From Pempheris klunzingeri (taxonomy: Eukaryota > Chordata > Actinopteri > Acropomatiformes > Pempheridae): a stretch of DNA of 64,000 bases. The first letter of the stretch is position 1. Every line of letters starts with the position of its first letter. The translations under genes and the position numbers were made by a program. Where the stretch lies: NCBI RefSeq assembly GCF_042242105.1, contig NC_092013.1:1704001-1768000 (forward strand), in the 5' to 3' direction. Positions 50,660-63,579 of the stretch are shown piece by piece. The notes beneath the pieces were generated by a model that had not been told where the DNA came from, made no database searches, and saw only the letters and a program-made list of their open reading frames with translations.

Positions 50660-51606
50660 ACAGCAAAGTCCAGCAAAGTTTTGACCCAGCTCAACACAGC
50701 ACAGTGCCAATCAGATACCTGCAGCACACAGTCACAGTGGATTACTTTGCAAACTGAATTGAGAGATAAATCGTTATTAGCTTATTGGAGATATGTCGGT
50801 AAAAGTAGATTTTAGGTCATTTAGAAATGTGTCTGTCCTCTCTGTATTTATCTCGGTCATAATGGCTGAAAGTAGTTTAGCAGTCGTCTTTAAGTAACAC
50901 GATCGGTACAGACAGATCTAAAATAATATAGTTTGTCAGCCAGAGAGCAGTGAGAACTTATTTTGTAACAATGTCTCATTTAATAGACGTCTTTAACCAG
51001 TAAAAACTCATCTTATTTAGTTTGATTCAACTTTTTTATGAATGTTTTTGTGACTTTCTTTTCTTTTTCACTGGCTAAATGTTTAACAAGTGACTCCGGG
51101 CCTTGATATGTCGTAGGGACGGAGACATCACGCCTCTGGACTCGACTCTCTCTGTTGATTATCTGTTAATCAGTCGGCGCTGTGCCTCGGAGGACTTCTT
51201 TCTGTCGAGAAACTAAAACTGGGACTTCCCCTGGTTAGCAGCTCTTCCCTGCGCTTCCACGAGTAACTTCTGAGGGGACTTCTGGGACCTCCTGACATTT
51301 CCAATAGTCCTCAGTGTATTCAGGAAGTGAGTCACGCTGCAGGACACAAAGCGAGCAACCGTCTCATCAGCCCTCATTAGGCCCCATCGGTAAAGGTCGC
51401 AGGGCATCAGAGGGCTTCATTAGATTTGTCTTCTGAGAGACTTTCTTCAGCTTTGTCATTACAGGAGCCCGAGGCAGCTCCATTAGCCGTGACATTCAAG
51501 CTAATTTACTTTAAATAGCTTTTTAATGAATTAAAAACAAGTTGCAGCTTTGGTGATTAGGCTCCCTGACAATAACAAGGTTGTTAAATAAATGATTCTC
51601 TTTGGG

Positions 51607-51643
<37 letters not shown>

Positions 51644-54099
51644 TGCAAATCCACAAGGAGAGTAATAGCTCCTCACATGTCTGACTTGTTTGCTCTTGTT
51701 TAAACTGTGACGTCAGGGAACAGAAAGTTTGCTTGTGATTCAATCGGTTGATAAAAAGTCTTTTTGATCGTTTCAATAATTCTTTAAAGAAGAATTCCAC
51801 TGTTCTAAGGTTGTTAACTCAATATCTGTGAACTCTTTGGTGACATTTTCTAGGTTTTGTATTCACTATAGGAACAAATCTGTACTATCTGAGTATTGAT
51901 CCAATACTAAACCAGTGCTCTCTTTCCCCCATCTGTAAACCTCATCTCCACATGAGATAACATCAAGCCAGAGATCAGGGGCCTTTATAACTGAATGGAT
52001 ATAACTCAACACTGAATTTTAGGAATGAAACTGCCAAAGAAATCCACCCACTGTTCCTCCAGTCCACATGCCACAGTGAGGGGAGCTAAAGACTAGAAAG
52101 GTGATACAGGTAGAGTCCATCTTTTAAACAAACCCTATCAAGTCTAATAAAAATGTTCTTACACATGGTTGTATTTGTTCACAGAAAGAAAGAAAGAACA
52201 AACATGTCTTCCATCACAGTCCACAGAGGGAACATGCATAAGGTCATTATCAGTGAGGACGCTCTTAGTTTGAAAGCAGTAACTGGTCCCCACGGAGCTG
52301 CCCTTTAATCACAGCCTACAATAATCCACAAGGACTTAGCTTTGTTCCTTTAAGTGATCCACTCACTTGCATGTCTGCTTTTTCCTTTCAAAAACAAAAC
52401 TCAGCGTCGTCCCACTGAGACCAAACACCTGCCCCCAGGACACTGTGAGCCTCACAGAGGAAAGTTTGGAGGTGATCACCCTCGAATGCCTGATCCTTAA
52501 CCCCTTTTTCCCGTCATTATGCAAACACAAGGTTTAGGTTTAGTTTTAAATCAGAGACTCACACCAGTAACAAAGAATTCCTCTAAACAAACCCAGTGCT
52601 CTCTGAGTCAGCTTTGTGGGCATGCATGGACTATGAATGGTCCAGGGGCCCAGAGGGTCAGGGGCCCCTGGACCAAAGCCTGGTCATCATGATTTTTTTC
52701 TTTTGCTCTAGATGCTGATCAGAGTCTTGTTATATTGAGTTTCTACCAACCACAACCAAATCTACTCCAATATTTGTTTTATTATATATAAAATTTCCTC
52801 TTTTCTAATTATTATTTTGACCGTTTCCATGTAATTAATTCAAAATAACCACTGGAGTAACCTAGAAAGTTATTTAGTCGGTGCACAGCAGATCAGACAT
52901 GCAACATGTGAAAATGATTCACGGTTAATAAACTAAACTAGAACTAGACCATTGTACATGTGTGCTTATGCTTCCAAAGGAATGAAAATATACCTAAAGT
53001 GCCAAAAGTGAAAGTACTCAGTGCTCAGATCTTTTCCAGATTTCACATGTTTGATGAGAGTCCTGATGACATCTACAGACCAGTGTTGAATCACAGTGGC
53101 AGCGCCACCTACTGGCAACGATTCACTCAGGCGGTTTATTCATTCTTTTTTCATTCAGTGACTAAATACTGTTTTCCTCTGCTATAAGGGAACAATACAT
53201 TTGGTCATTCACCAGTCCATCAAGCCTCGCAGCTTTCATGCACATCAAGTGATGGTTTTCACAGAAGGTTCCCATCATGTTGCCAAAAGGTGGCGCAGTG
53301 ACTGTGATCGTTAAATGGCGTGTAGATGTGCTCAGGTCGGGACTGTGGTTTCACAGCAATCATGGAGATTCAATATTCTACCAAATCTTTTACTCATTGA
53401 GGTCATTAAAGAACAATTGTACTCAGTTTATAATAATAATGTGGTAGTAAGCAGATAGAAAGTGTGTGAATGGCGCCCATTCATTGTAAGTAAAGTTCAC
53501 CTGACAACACAAGATAACTGTCCAGTTGTTTTTGACCTCTGGTTTGTCGCTTCCTCTTATAGAGATAGATTGAAATACTTTATTGATCCTCATCTAAATG
53601 TTTTTCTGCCTGCATGTTAGATGACTATAGCAGCCTCTCCACTCCCACATTAATACACAGCGTTGTTGAATACTCTGTTCTGATTGGTCAATTACTGCAT
53701 CCTGCAATCTGTTATTTCTGATAGCAGAGGCCATAAAGTGATTTTAAATAAATAGAACTGTTTCAGTATTTTGTGTCAAATAGTTGATTTCTTTAGGCCC
53801 TGAAATAAGAGGGACACTGTTTTATGGTCATTATTGCAAAACAAACCCCTTTAAGATGAGTCAAGACATCCTGCATCACTCTGGGGGGGTTGTTTTGTAA
53901 TTATTTCTGACATGTGCTCCTTATGTTACAGCTGTTTGTCAATTTAGTAAAATATAAAATGTTAATTGTTACCACTTTTCCAGTCGGTGCGTTAAGAAAA
54001 GCCAGTGACACAATAAAAAATGATCCAGAAATGAAAAGTTCACTATTTTATTACCTTCTGTGCCGTAATATTCATCAGGAAAATACAAAAAGGTAAAGC
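48750..54099. other. Large spacer without recognised genes
   Basis: It contains presumed OR-G upstream sequence, a 44-base G run (50,615-50,658), an (ATC)n tract at 51,609-51,642, an AAAG tract near 52,186, and a short piece of the 35,426-type repeat near 53,040-53,120. I found no exon series with sensible splice sites. Confidence 0.45.
50615..50658. repeat. 44-base poly-G homopolymer
   Basis: There are 44 uninterrupted G bases, flanked by ccac and aacagc. The length is likely to be imprecise in any assembly. Confidence 0.95.
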
Positions 54100-56164
54100 T
54101 ATTTAAAAAAGACATACAAAAACATACAGGTATTCAAATATAAAGGGGGGATACATTTGTGGTGGTCTTTTTTTTTATACAAAACTAAAAGAGTAAGACG
54201 ATCCATCATAGATAAGGTGGTCATTCATTTCCATGCAGCGCCTGAGAGGCCTCTCGTCCTCCGTCAGTCTGTCTGTCTGTCCGTCAGTCTGACGTGGACG
54301 AGCTGACTGACCACTGCAGGGTAAAGACACTGTTGTACTTAAACCGATACTCAGACATGTCAAAGGCACCGTGAGACTAAACCCAGAAAGTGCAGAGTGA
54401 CACATGTTTTGGAAGTGAGGCGACAGTCGTTTAGAGTAAAATACATAGGACATCCCGCTCATCACGTTTTCTTTATCGACAACAGACCACAGCTTTAGTG
54501 AACACTGATACTTAAAACTTCTTAACTTCCCTTTTTTAAAAAGAAAACGCCTCTCTCTCCTCTTCACCGGTCCTCCCACCGTGGAGCCAGTCAGGCCTGT
54601 GATCATGAAAGTGACCGAGCCAATTTAATCTTTTGAGTGGTAATATCACTTTGTTTTTACAACTCCTTTTTAAAATTTGCTATTCTACTGTGGCGCTTGT
54701 TTTTTTTTTTTAAAAAAGAAAAAGAAACAACAATCTGCTATAAATACATCATATTTAACAAACCGTACAAAACAGATCAAGTATAAACAGGGCACTAAGA
54801 GGAACAGACGAATGGTGTGGGGCTGAGAGGGATGAAAACTGCTGCTCATGTTTTCACTGAAGAACAGTTTGTGCTTATAACTAATATCTACAGTTCATTG
54901 ATTACATGTAGTTTACAAAGACAGCCGGCACGCCCACAGGCAGAGGGCTGTAACATGACAGTCAATAAAGAAATGTTACACAACTTGATCCTTACGAACA
55001 ACTGGAGCCATGTTTTACATATTTTGGTGTCTGAATGACTGGTGGGTGCAAAACGAGCCGGAACCGGTCCAGTAGATCACCTCAGCTGTGCACCAGTCAG
55101 TGTGCACCGACTGATTAAGGATCCGTAGAGAGAGACACACCTGCAGGATCCTCTTCACTAAACCGCTAAACTGCCTTGAAGAACATGGGAGCTGCGTAGA
55201 CTGTGGAAAAAGAAGTAAATGGAGCTTCCAGGGCTGAACAGTGAAGCCCTAAAGCTGCATCCTCTCTAGTGTCCAGCAGGGGGCGACTCCCCTGGCTCCA
55301 AACAGGAAGTCTGACTGGATGGAAGTCAATGAGGAAATGAGGCGACTTCTCTCCTGATTTATCAGCTCAGTGAACAGTTTCTGCTCTCAGTCTCTAGTTT
55401 ACTGTCTTCATTTAGTCAATTAAGGTCCATTTAGAGGAAGATAGACCAGGAAGGTGGGGGGGGGGGCTTTAGGGCGGGGCTACCAGCCCACTAACCAATC
55501 AGAGGCATGGTCTTGAACATCACCTTTGGCTTCAAACCAAAACGGCGGCCCTCAAACCAGTGGTGATGTCACAGCTTCGTCCTGCTGCCCCCCACCACTA
55601 ACCCTACTAACTATCCCTTTAAAACACCACAGTCACACGTTAACATTGAGGCGATTTACTGAACCAGTTCTAACGTCGTTCTACCTCCCAGTCATTCTAA
55701 AACCAAAACGTAAAGTGTGTCTGTCTGTCTGTCTGTCTGTCTTCTCGTGGACCCTGTAGGTGCACTCAGGTGTTCACAGGAAACACAGGAACTGTAACAT
55801 CCTTCTGTTTTATCACAACATCTGGTTTTCATCTCCTAACAGCTGCTTTGCTCGGTGGGAAAGTGTTGTTGTTGTTGTTTTTAGCGTTTTTAAGACAGAA
55901 AGTGTACAAATCAAGTCATTTACATCTATACCAGAAATTTGATTCTACATCACAAGCTTTCAGATAAATGTCATCCTCATAAAGGCGATGAGCAACAGAG
56001 CCAGCAAAGGCCACAGAGGCTCTGTGAAAAGACACTCAGTCCGTTGTTTGGAAGGGTTTCTGATTTCCCCTTGTCGTGATCTTCCCAGGATGTGCCCTCC
56101 TCTTCCTCGCTCTGTTCTTCTGTCTCTGTGGCGTCCTTATCTGCTCACTGAGGCCACGACCAGA
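54100..56164. other. Spacer and probable matn4 3' flank, with dispersed repeats
   Basis: About 55,040-55,160 holds a diverged copy of the ggtccagtagatcacctcag repeat. About 55,230-55,520 holds the second repeat (tttagaggaagatagaccag, then ggggctttagggcggggc). A (CTGT)n tract is at 55,714-55,741. Part may be matn4 3' UTR, but I could not place its polyA site. Confidence 0.45.
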
Positions 56165-59100
56165 TCACTTCCTGGAGAGAAGCTGGTTCTCCAGCTGCTC
56201 CAGACGAGCAGTCATCCCGGACAGTAGAGAGCCGGTTAAGGAACAATGATGATGATGATGATGATGATGCATGAACATCCATCAGACTGTTAACACATCT
56301 ATCTTTATCTATATCTGACCCCTTTGTGGATGCATGTTTAAAAAGAGGTCAGACAAACTAAACAGTTATTAAAGTTTTCTAATTGTCAACAAATGTCATG
56401 AAAAGACCAAAACTTCCTGCCTTCCCTTCAGCTCCAAGCAAGCTGAGTCCTTAAAACCTTAAGAACGCCCTCTGCACCAGTTTAATACTTTATCATTACA
56501 CAGCTTGAGTTCTCTTTAACAGACTGTTTAAATCAATGAAAACCTTTTCATGTGTCAGATTAGTGATTGTTTAGTACAAAGCCATGTAGTATACTGCAGA
56601 ATGAAGCCCTTCAGGATCATTCCAGTTCAATTCACATACGTCAGTGTAATAGAACTCCACTGTATGTGCAGGGACACGTCAAACACAATACCTGGTGTTG
56701 GGTTTGGTCATTTCATGGCTTTTGTAAATGTAGAATACTGACAGCTTTGTTCTTGAAGTTTCCCTGATTTGTTGGATGCATGGTGACACTTGTTTCCTCT
56801 CAGTTCTTCACCACTCATCCAAATCAGACACTGAGTCTCAGCCCGTCACCGCGGCCTCTAAAGAACGTGTAACTGTCAGCGTGTCGGCTCCTTGTGTTTG
56901 GTCGAGGTCGTGCTTTTTGTTTGAAGGATATGTTTTTGTGTGAGCTGCTCCAGGCTGCTCATGGTGGCCTGCTGGAACTCCACCAGACTCTCACAGGCAC
57001 AGGGGTCCTTCACCTCGATCTCCCCCTGACTCTCCTCTGCACAAAGAGGGACAGCATTTATTCAAGAGTTAACTCACCTTTCACTTAATTTTTTCTTCCA
57101 GCTGCAGTTATCAGTTACTTATGGGATGAAATATTGCAGAGTTTTGTGGCCTCATTGTCCTATTGGACCACCTAAAACACTAGAAATCACTTATGACTCT
57201 GTTACTTGCTTGGATTTTGTTTTACTGCTCCACATTGTAGTGCTTTTTTAAAAAGCTGCCAGTAGATGGAGCCAAAGAATAAGACATCAGCACGGTGATT
57301 TACCTGAAATGAACTGAACTAAACAGTCTGTAATTTTTTTTACAAGTTAACCTTTAGACAATAAACCAAAAGAGATGCCAGCAGATCCCCCCCCCCCTCC
57401 ATGGGCCTGCACAGTGTGGAGCAAACCTATTCAATCACATGATTAAAACTTCAGCCATCAAATACTGTAAAACATCTGAGAAAAATACTCAGTATGCTTA
57501 TTTAAGATGTAGAGAAGTAAAGTTTTCAGGTTAAGCAGGTAAAGTTTCCCCTGTAAGGATATTAGGACGATAACCAGCTGGTAAAGTGTTAATAAGATGG
57601 AGATGAAGAGTGACTTCATACTGACCTGCAGTCAAAAAGACTCTCTCAAGGACTCCAGTGAAATGTTTAGTAGTTTCCTCTTTCTTATGGCTTCTTTATT
57701 TATTCATTATCTCTTTATTTAACCTGGCTAAGACAGAACACCCTCACAAAGTTGAGTTGTCATAAATGATTAATCTGCTGAGATGACTTGATGTTTCACA
57801 TGAGGAGTCCTCCCACGGACACGGTGCAGTCATGTTGTACCTGGACAGACGTTGAGCTTGAGGTTCTCGGCGATGGTGCTGATGGCGGTGAAGTCGGTCG
57901 TGTAATAGAAATGTTTCTCCACAGGCTCGGACGCAATCTCACGAAGCTCATCTTCTACGGCTTTGCCAACACCCACGGCGTACATGGTGATGCCTGCACA
58001 CGTACAGGGACGTAGAGTCAGATGAGTCCACCTTCATTCAGATCAAGAGCACAAACTGTAGATGTGGTCTGACCCTCTTACCGGCTTCTTTGGCCTTCTT
58101 GCCGAACTCTGTGATGTCGTCCTGCGAGCGTCCGTCTGTGAAAACCAGTCCCACTCGGGGGATGTTGCGGCCAGAAGGACGGGCGCCCTCTGCCTCTGAG
58201 AAGCTGTTCTCCACCATGTGTTTCAGCGCCAGACCTGTCATAGTGCCTTTTTCCATGTATTCAACCTGGAACGACACCCAGAAAGTGTTGTAGCTTAAGT
58301 CAGTACAGTTGATGAGGGCCCATAACGTGTAGTAGTCTGTGTAGGAATGAGCATCTTTTGCTGATCATAATCAGGATTTAGATTCTGTTGTCTCAACTTC
58401 TGATTTCTGGGATTAAAACATAAAATTGAAGATTATTTGTCGGTGGAACCAGACAGGAAGTGAACAGCTTTACCTTCATGACGGCAGCTTTGATCTCGTC
58501 AGCAGTGTGGTACATGTTGAGAGGGAACTCTGTCCTGACCCGGCTGGAGTACTGGACCAGACCTACTCTGGTGCCGTGAGCGGACACGTCCAGAGAGTCC
58601 ACCACCTGCGGCAAGGTTATATTATCATCTATTAGTGTGCTTCCATTCTTATGTCTGTGAGTTTGACCAAATATTCAGCAGATTTCGTGCTGATCTGTTG
58701 ACTAATTGCTTGTTGCACAGTTGGATTTCCTTGTTTTGGGGCCTCTGTCTTCACTGGGAAGCTGTCGGCTGTGAACGGGACTGTGGGTGTCCACACTCAC
58801 ACAGCGTTAACATGCTGTGTGCTGCAGTAACTCTTCTAAACATCAGGGGGCGAACAAACAAAACGTTCTGGGAGGTCAACCGGTGTTTAGCAGAAGAAGA
58901 ACATCAGGCCCAATCGCCATCCTGCTGATCCATTTGGTCATGGACAGAGACTCTTATTTTGATAGAGACATGAATTAAACTGACTTTTTTTGGGATTATA
59001 TCTTTATGGAGGACACACAGTGACGTCAGAACACTGGAGTTGTTAAAATGAAAACATGCCCCACCTGATTGACAAACTTTTTGACCAGCTCAAAGTTCTG

Positions 59101-61233
59101 AGGGCGGACACTCTTGGAGCCGTCAATCAGAAGGACCAGGTCGATGTTGGCAGACTTGCAGGCTGAAGGAGAGGAGGGAGAGGTGTCATATTCTGTTAAG
59201 GTGTTTTATTTACTCGTCTCGTGTCTCATGACTTCCTGTTTTATTTTGTAGTTTATGTTTCCATCTGCGTTGTCTGCTTCACTTCCTGCCTGTGTGATCG
59301 TCCGCCCGCCCTGATCGCTTCCACCTGTGTTCACTTACCTTCTGTGTATATTTAGTCTCCCTTTGTCCTCAGTTTGTCTCGTCCTCCCTGTGTTTTAATG
59401 CCAAGAGCTTAAAGCCATGTTTTCCTTTGTTTTCTCCTCACAAGAGGGAGTTTCTGGTGTTCTTTTCTAACAAGAACTTTCATTAAATACCCCTTCTGAA
59501 CCCCTTCATGACAACAGGCTGATAAATCCACACATTAACGTATCACACATGCTGCAGTCGTGTCACGTCGGCTGAGGAGTAAAAAGAAACGTGTGTGTGC
59601 AGAAAATGGTGAAGATACTTTGAGAATCAGTCAGAAACAGAAACAGTGACTCTGTTCCAAGTTTTGCTGTTCTGAAATGTCTTCCTTTGGTTCTTGGTCT
59701 CAGTGCTTCACTACAGAATTTACTGGATGTATTTATTTTAGAATATTCATAGAGGTGCACATATTGGTATTAATCTATCAAATAGTGATATGAGCATCAA
59801 AAAGCATCCGTTCAGTTTTAATTTGTACGTGTTTGCAAATTAGTCCCTCAGCCTAAAACTGCATTGATAACGTCACTAAACTTGCTAAGAAATATTCTTT
59901 CCATAACCGCTGTAATCCAGATCTGTTAGTGTGGCCTCAGTATAAACTATATGAAGCAGGCAGACGTAGTAACCAGAGAACCAGTGACCAAATATCCAGC
60001 TTTCATCCTAATTTTACTATGAGAGTCGGCATGGTAACGGAAAGGAGGAATGATGTCCTGCAGTTGTCTGCAGCAGCTGGAGCAGTGCTCTCTGAGTCCG
60101 AATCTTAAATGGATGATACACGAGGCGGTCAGTGCTGCCACAGATCGTCATACGGAGGTGCTTGTGTGAAGGTTCCTGGCAGGAGCCCTGGTTTCTCTCA
60201 GCATCCCCAGAGGAAAGGAAAATTCAAAAGAGGATCCAATATTTGTCCAGCCAGCTCCACCTGGACACAACTAAGCTGCTTTTAACATCACCCTGAGATT
60301 TGGTTTATTTTCACATGCATCTTTATTTCAGGCTTATTTATGCTTCTTAATTTCTCCAAAGACATAACGCTGCTTTTTCCTGTTGGCTCAGACTGATGTG
60401 ATCACAGTGCTGAGCTCCTGCTGCAGCTCTTTCACTTATATCCTGCGTCTGCAACATTTCTGTTGGGTCCCGCTGGACCCACAGGATCTCAATGCCCCTG
60501 AAGCTCTCTAACGGCAGCACAGTGGTGAGTTTCTCCAGAGCAGACGTGTCGATGGAGTTGCGTGTGAGATGGTATTATCGTACGGTCTGCGTTGGAGGCC
60601 ATTGGATCTGTGATCCAGTTAGCAGAGTTTGTTCAGGCAGGTCGGGTGATCTCACATAATACAGACAGGACAGAGAGGACTACTTACTGCCGCAGCTCTT
60701 GCCGTCCTCCTGCAGCAGTTGTCCCTCTGGACAGATACAGTAGTAAGATCCTGGAGTGCTCACACACTGGTGCTCACAGCCGTGCTCCACTGTGTTACAC
60801 AGGTCCATGTCTGCAAACACACAGCCAAGAAACACATAATGTTTAGTTCACACATGTAAATACAAACCAGAGGTGGAGAACATTTACAGTGCTGTGCCAC
60901 GTTACTTGGCCATCACTCCTGTGAAGTCACAACATTGAGATGACTTGTTTTAGATTTTTGTAGCCTGTGGAGCTCCACAGACGTCCCCCTGTCTGTCCTT
61001 AAGAGCTGTCAACAGTTCTGACAACAGAATGAGCCTGAAGTACATTTTAAATCAGGGATAAAACACATAAGATGATGATAAGATGTTGTGGGGGGGAAAT
61101 CACTGACTTGTGCAGGTCTTCTTGTCTTTGTTGAGTTTGAATCCTTTGTTGCAGTCGCAGGTGAAGACGCCGGGAGCGCTGATACAGATTTGTTCACAGT
61201 CATGTTTCCCCTCAGCGCACAGGTCAATGGCTG

Positions 61234-61272
<39 letters not shown>

Positions 61273-62045
61273 CACACACATGTTATTCCCTGTTTGTCGT
61301 TAACGGTATCGTGGAACATTGTGTGTGTGTGACTGTGTCGTTTTTCTGTGTTTCTGGATGTTTCTACACGTCTTCAGGTGTGAGTGAAGTCAGAGGATCA
61401 TGTAAAACAATCTCTGTCCCTCTGACCCCCCATCAGAGATTCATTAGTTTTTAATAATAACTGCGTATTGACTCTGACCAACAGTTCGTCTACAATGACA
61501 TGACCCAGGGGCAGTAAGACGCTGAGAGCCTTTCCTTAGAGGATCTATCTATGTGGTGTTACCTAACTACTGTCAAATCATTTCAGCGCTACGACAACCA
61601 CCACTTCTTCTCCACTTCCTGCTGCAGGACAGAAGCACCAGGAGGTTTTTCCTTTCGCTCTAAGTGTGTGTGTTTATTAGTGTGTGTTTGTGCGAGGGCC
61701 TGACTAACGTGTGCAGGTCTTCTCGTCCTCATTGAGTGTGTATCCTTTGTTGCAGTCGCAGGTGAAGACGCCGGGAGCGCTGACACAGATTTGTTCGCAG
61801 TCATGTTTCCCCTCAGCGCACAGGTCAATGGCTGAATAACACACACACACACACACATTGAGTTATATGTGTGTGTGTGTACCATGTATTACTCATGTTG
61901 AGGGGACATAAACCTGTTTATACACTCTGATTGTGGGGAAACGCCTCCATCATGATGTAAGTCATTAGATTAGGTTCGGTTTAGGCAAGTATGGTTTAAA
62001 GTCAGGGTTAGTATAAGTCTAGTATAATGTCCTCCGAGGTGTTGG

Positions 62046-62085
<40 letters not shown>

Positions 62086-63579
62086 GCTAGGGTTAGACAT
62101 GGCTCTAATAGAATTATATATTCAGGGGACATTTTTCTGTTTTGTTTCTGCATATACAGAGCTTAACAAATGTATTAGAGCGCCACCCAGTGGAAGGTGT
62201 TTGCCTCTCCTGCCCTAAATTAACAGTATTGCTGATTAGCAGAATATTTCTTTAGTTCCTGTGATGGTTAACCTCTGTAATGCAGCTCTTTAATCACAAT
62301 GATGGATTTGAAATGATGTAAAAGGAATCTGGAGTAGAGGAACTGATGGACTTGAATCCTATCGAACAGATCTGGGATTTATTGAATCACACAAATTTAA
62401 TCCAAAGCACGTCTGAGGGAACAGCTGGGAACTATTTGGAGCTCAATAACAAAAGAGACGGTGGAAAAGTCCATGAAAACAATCAGGGAGGTCAAACTAG
62501 ATATTAAGATATGTGAATAAGGACTATTTAGTTGTTCCACTTTGTTATTTGCCTAATAAATAATAATACAATGTTTAATTTGAAACAAGTTTTTGACAGA
62601 TTTCTAAAATATTTGTGTTTTATGGTCGGATACATTTGTTAAGCTGTATATGAAAATATGAGCCAAGCAACATGTTTTACTTAAAGCATTTGTGTTCAAT
62701 GTTGCTGAAAAGAGGCTGAAACAGAGTAAATGCTAGATTTTCATGGGGATCATTAAAAAGACAATGATCTTCTTTCATTCAGCTTCATTCCTTTTATAAT
62801 AATTACTAAATATCTCAAAGGAAGATCAATATTATAACTCCACATACATCATCCTGTCACCTCTCGGAGACCTGGTGTGTTCAAACCTTAGTTACAGACC
62901 AGCTGTCTTCAAACAGCCGAGCAGCTGAACCAGCAGATGGAATGTGGGCTAAGTGGACGACACAGTGACATGATGTGCTACTTGTGCTCTGAGGCTCTTT
63001 GGTGATCCAAAGGTCGTAAATTGTCTTAATTTCTAATTTTTCTGTCAATAGAGCAGGTGTTGCTGTGTAGGTACGTCCCTCTGAGACGTGTGTGTACCTC
63101 ACTCATGCTTGTCTGAGTTCTTTTGTTGCTGCGTATAAACGATGTCGCGGCTGATGAGGATTTGAGATATTTTGGGTTAAAGAGTCGTAGTTTTTTTTCC
63201 TCTGGTAAGATGTCACAGTACAAAAATGCTACTCAGTCTTGAGGCCGTCTGGAGAATTTACCAGTTCAATAAAAGTCTTCATCCTGTGGCAGGATGGCCA
63301 GTTCAGGGAAGTTAAAATGAAATGTGTAGAAGCAGCTCCATCTGGGTAGACAGGCCTCAGTGCAGTAAAACATTGAAGTAAACCTGCTCCTCGCCTCTGT
63401 TACACCAGACAACATTAACATGACGCTGAGTTGTGTCTCACGGATGCACTACTTACCCTGGCAGGTCTTGCCGTCGTCCAGCAGCCTGTATCCCTCGTTA
63501 CAACGGCAGTGATAGCCATTGAGCACACTCACACACTCATGATCACAACTGTGGTTCCCAAACGAACAGTAGTCGATCA
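56165..63579 (-). CDS. matn4: Matrilin-4 (3' part: four EGF domains, second vWA domain, coiled coil)
   Basis: Minus-strand coding exons: 63579-63457, 61831-61709, 61230-61108, 60810-60688 (EGF-like, 123 bp each, phase 1-1); 59162-59065, 58605-58474, 58265-58082, 57993-57841 (vWA2); 57036-56932 and 56223-56165 (coiled coil). The frame is open throughout. EGF1 reads [18 protein letters not shown], a matrilin-4-like text. vWA2 has the MIDAS motif in [20 protein letters not shown] and [12 protein letters not shown]. The tail is NVCPEE...[12 protein letters not shown], then [20 protein letters not shown], ending QLLSRK. Matrilins are secreted matrix adaptors that oligomerise through the C-terminal coiled coil, preceded by cysteines, and bind collagens and proteoglycans. 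The signal peptide and vWA1 lie beyond the window. The last intron is U12-type AT-AC. MATN2 is less likely because only four EGF repeats precede vWA2. Confidence 0.9.
56224..56931 (-). other. U12-type AT-AC intron between the matn4 coiled-coil exons
   Basis: On the gene strand the intron begins ATATCCTT (56,931-56,924), the consensus for the U12 donor, and ends ttccttaac-cggctctctAC, where TTCCTTAAC is the consensus U12 branch site placed about 12 bases before the terminal AC. No GT-AG alternative maintains the reading frame. Splicing here joins ...LTQK to LSGMTARL and keeps the heptads in register. Confidence 0.9.
59184..59516. mobile_element. Possible solo LTR in a matn4 intron (fossil)
   Basis: It begins TGTCATATTC and ends TCATGACAACA, similar in style to the ends of the 1343-1838 LTR. 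Inside are a tatattta motif and an ATTAAA-type signal near 59,483. No matching 5-bp duplication was found at the edges, so both boundaries and the identity are uncertain. Confidence 0.35.
61235..61270. repeat. (CA)n tract abutting an EGF exon
   Basis: The tract begins a few bases upstream (gene strand) of the EGF exon 61230-61108 acceptor. An equivalent CA tract begins at 61,840 beside the EGF exon 61831-61709, so both duplicated exons carry the same polypyrimidine-side microsatellite. Confidence 0.9.
62048..62083. repeat. (GT)n microsatellite in matn4 intron
   Basis: About 18 GT repeats lie between the second and first EGF exons present, shortly before the Tc1-derived remnant. Confidence 0.9.
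62157..62646 (+). mobile_element. Tc1/mariner-derived non-autonomous element (copy 2)
   Basis: Termini cagagcttaacaaatgtatt and the inverted partner atacatttgttaagctg are bordered by TA (62,155-62,156 and 62,647-62,648), and the element spans 490 bp. The interior contains a decayed transposase tail (cttgaatcctatcgaacaga, compare LNPIEQ). It is inserted in a matn4 intron. Copy 1 follows the TRIM gene at 6574. Confidence 0.85.

Noticed and set aside
48750-54099. Search for tRNA genes or a hidden protein-coding gene
   Set aside because: No cloverleaf-like sequence was noticed and no chain of exons with splice sites and conserved protein text was seen; the reading was by eye only.
55988-56227. 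Open frame on the + strand near the end of matn4
   Set aside because: It overlaps the final matn4 coiled-coil exon in antisense and resembles no known family.
56876-56931. Read-through C-terminus of matn4 after LTQK
   Set aside because: It breaks the coiled-coil heptads and starts exactly with the U12 donor ATATCCTT; the AT-AC junction gives the expected matrilin tail.
59179-59521. Target-site duplication for the LTR-like segment in matn4
   Set aside because: The flanking pentamers (agagg and ggctg) do not match, so the element is reported only at low confidence.
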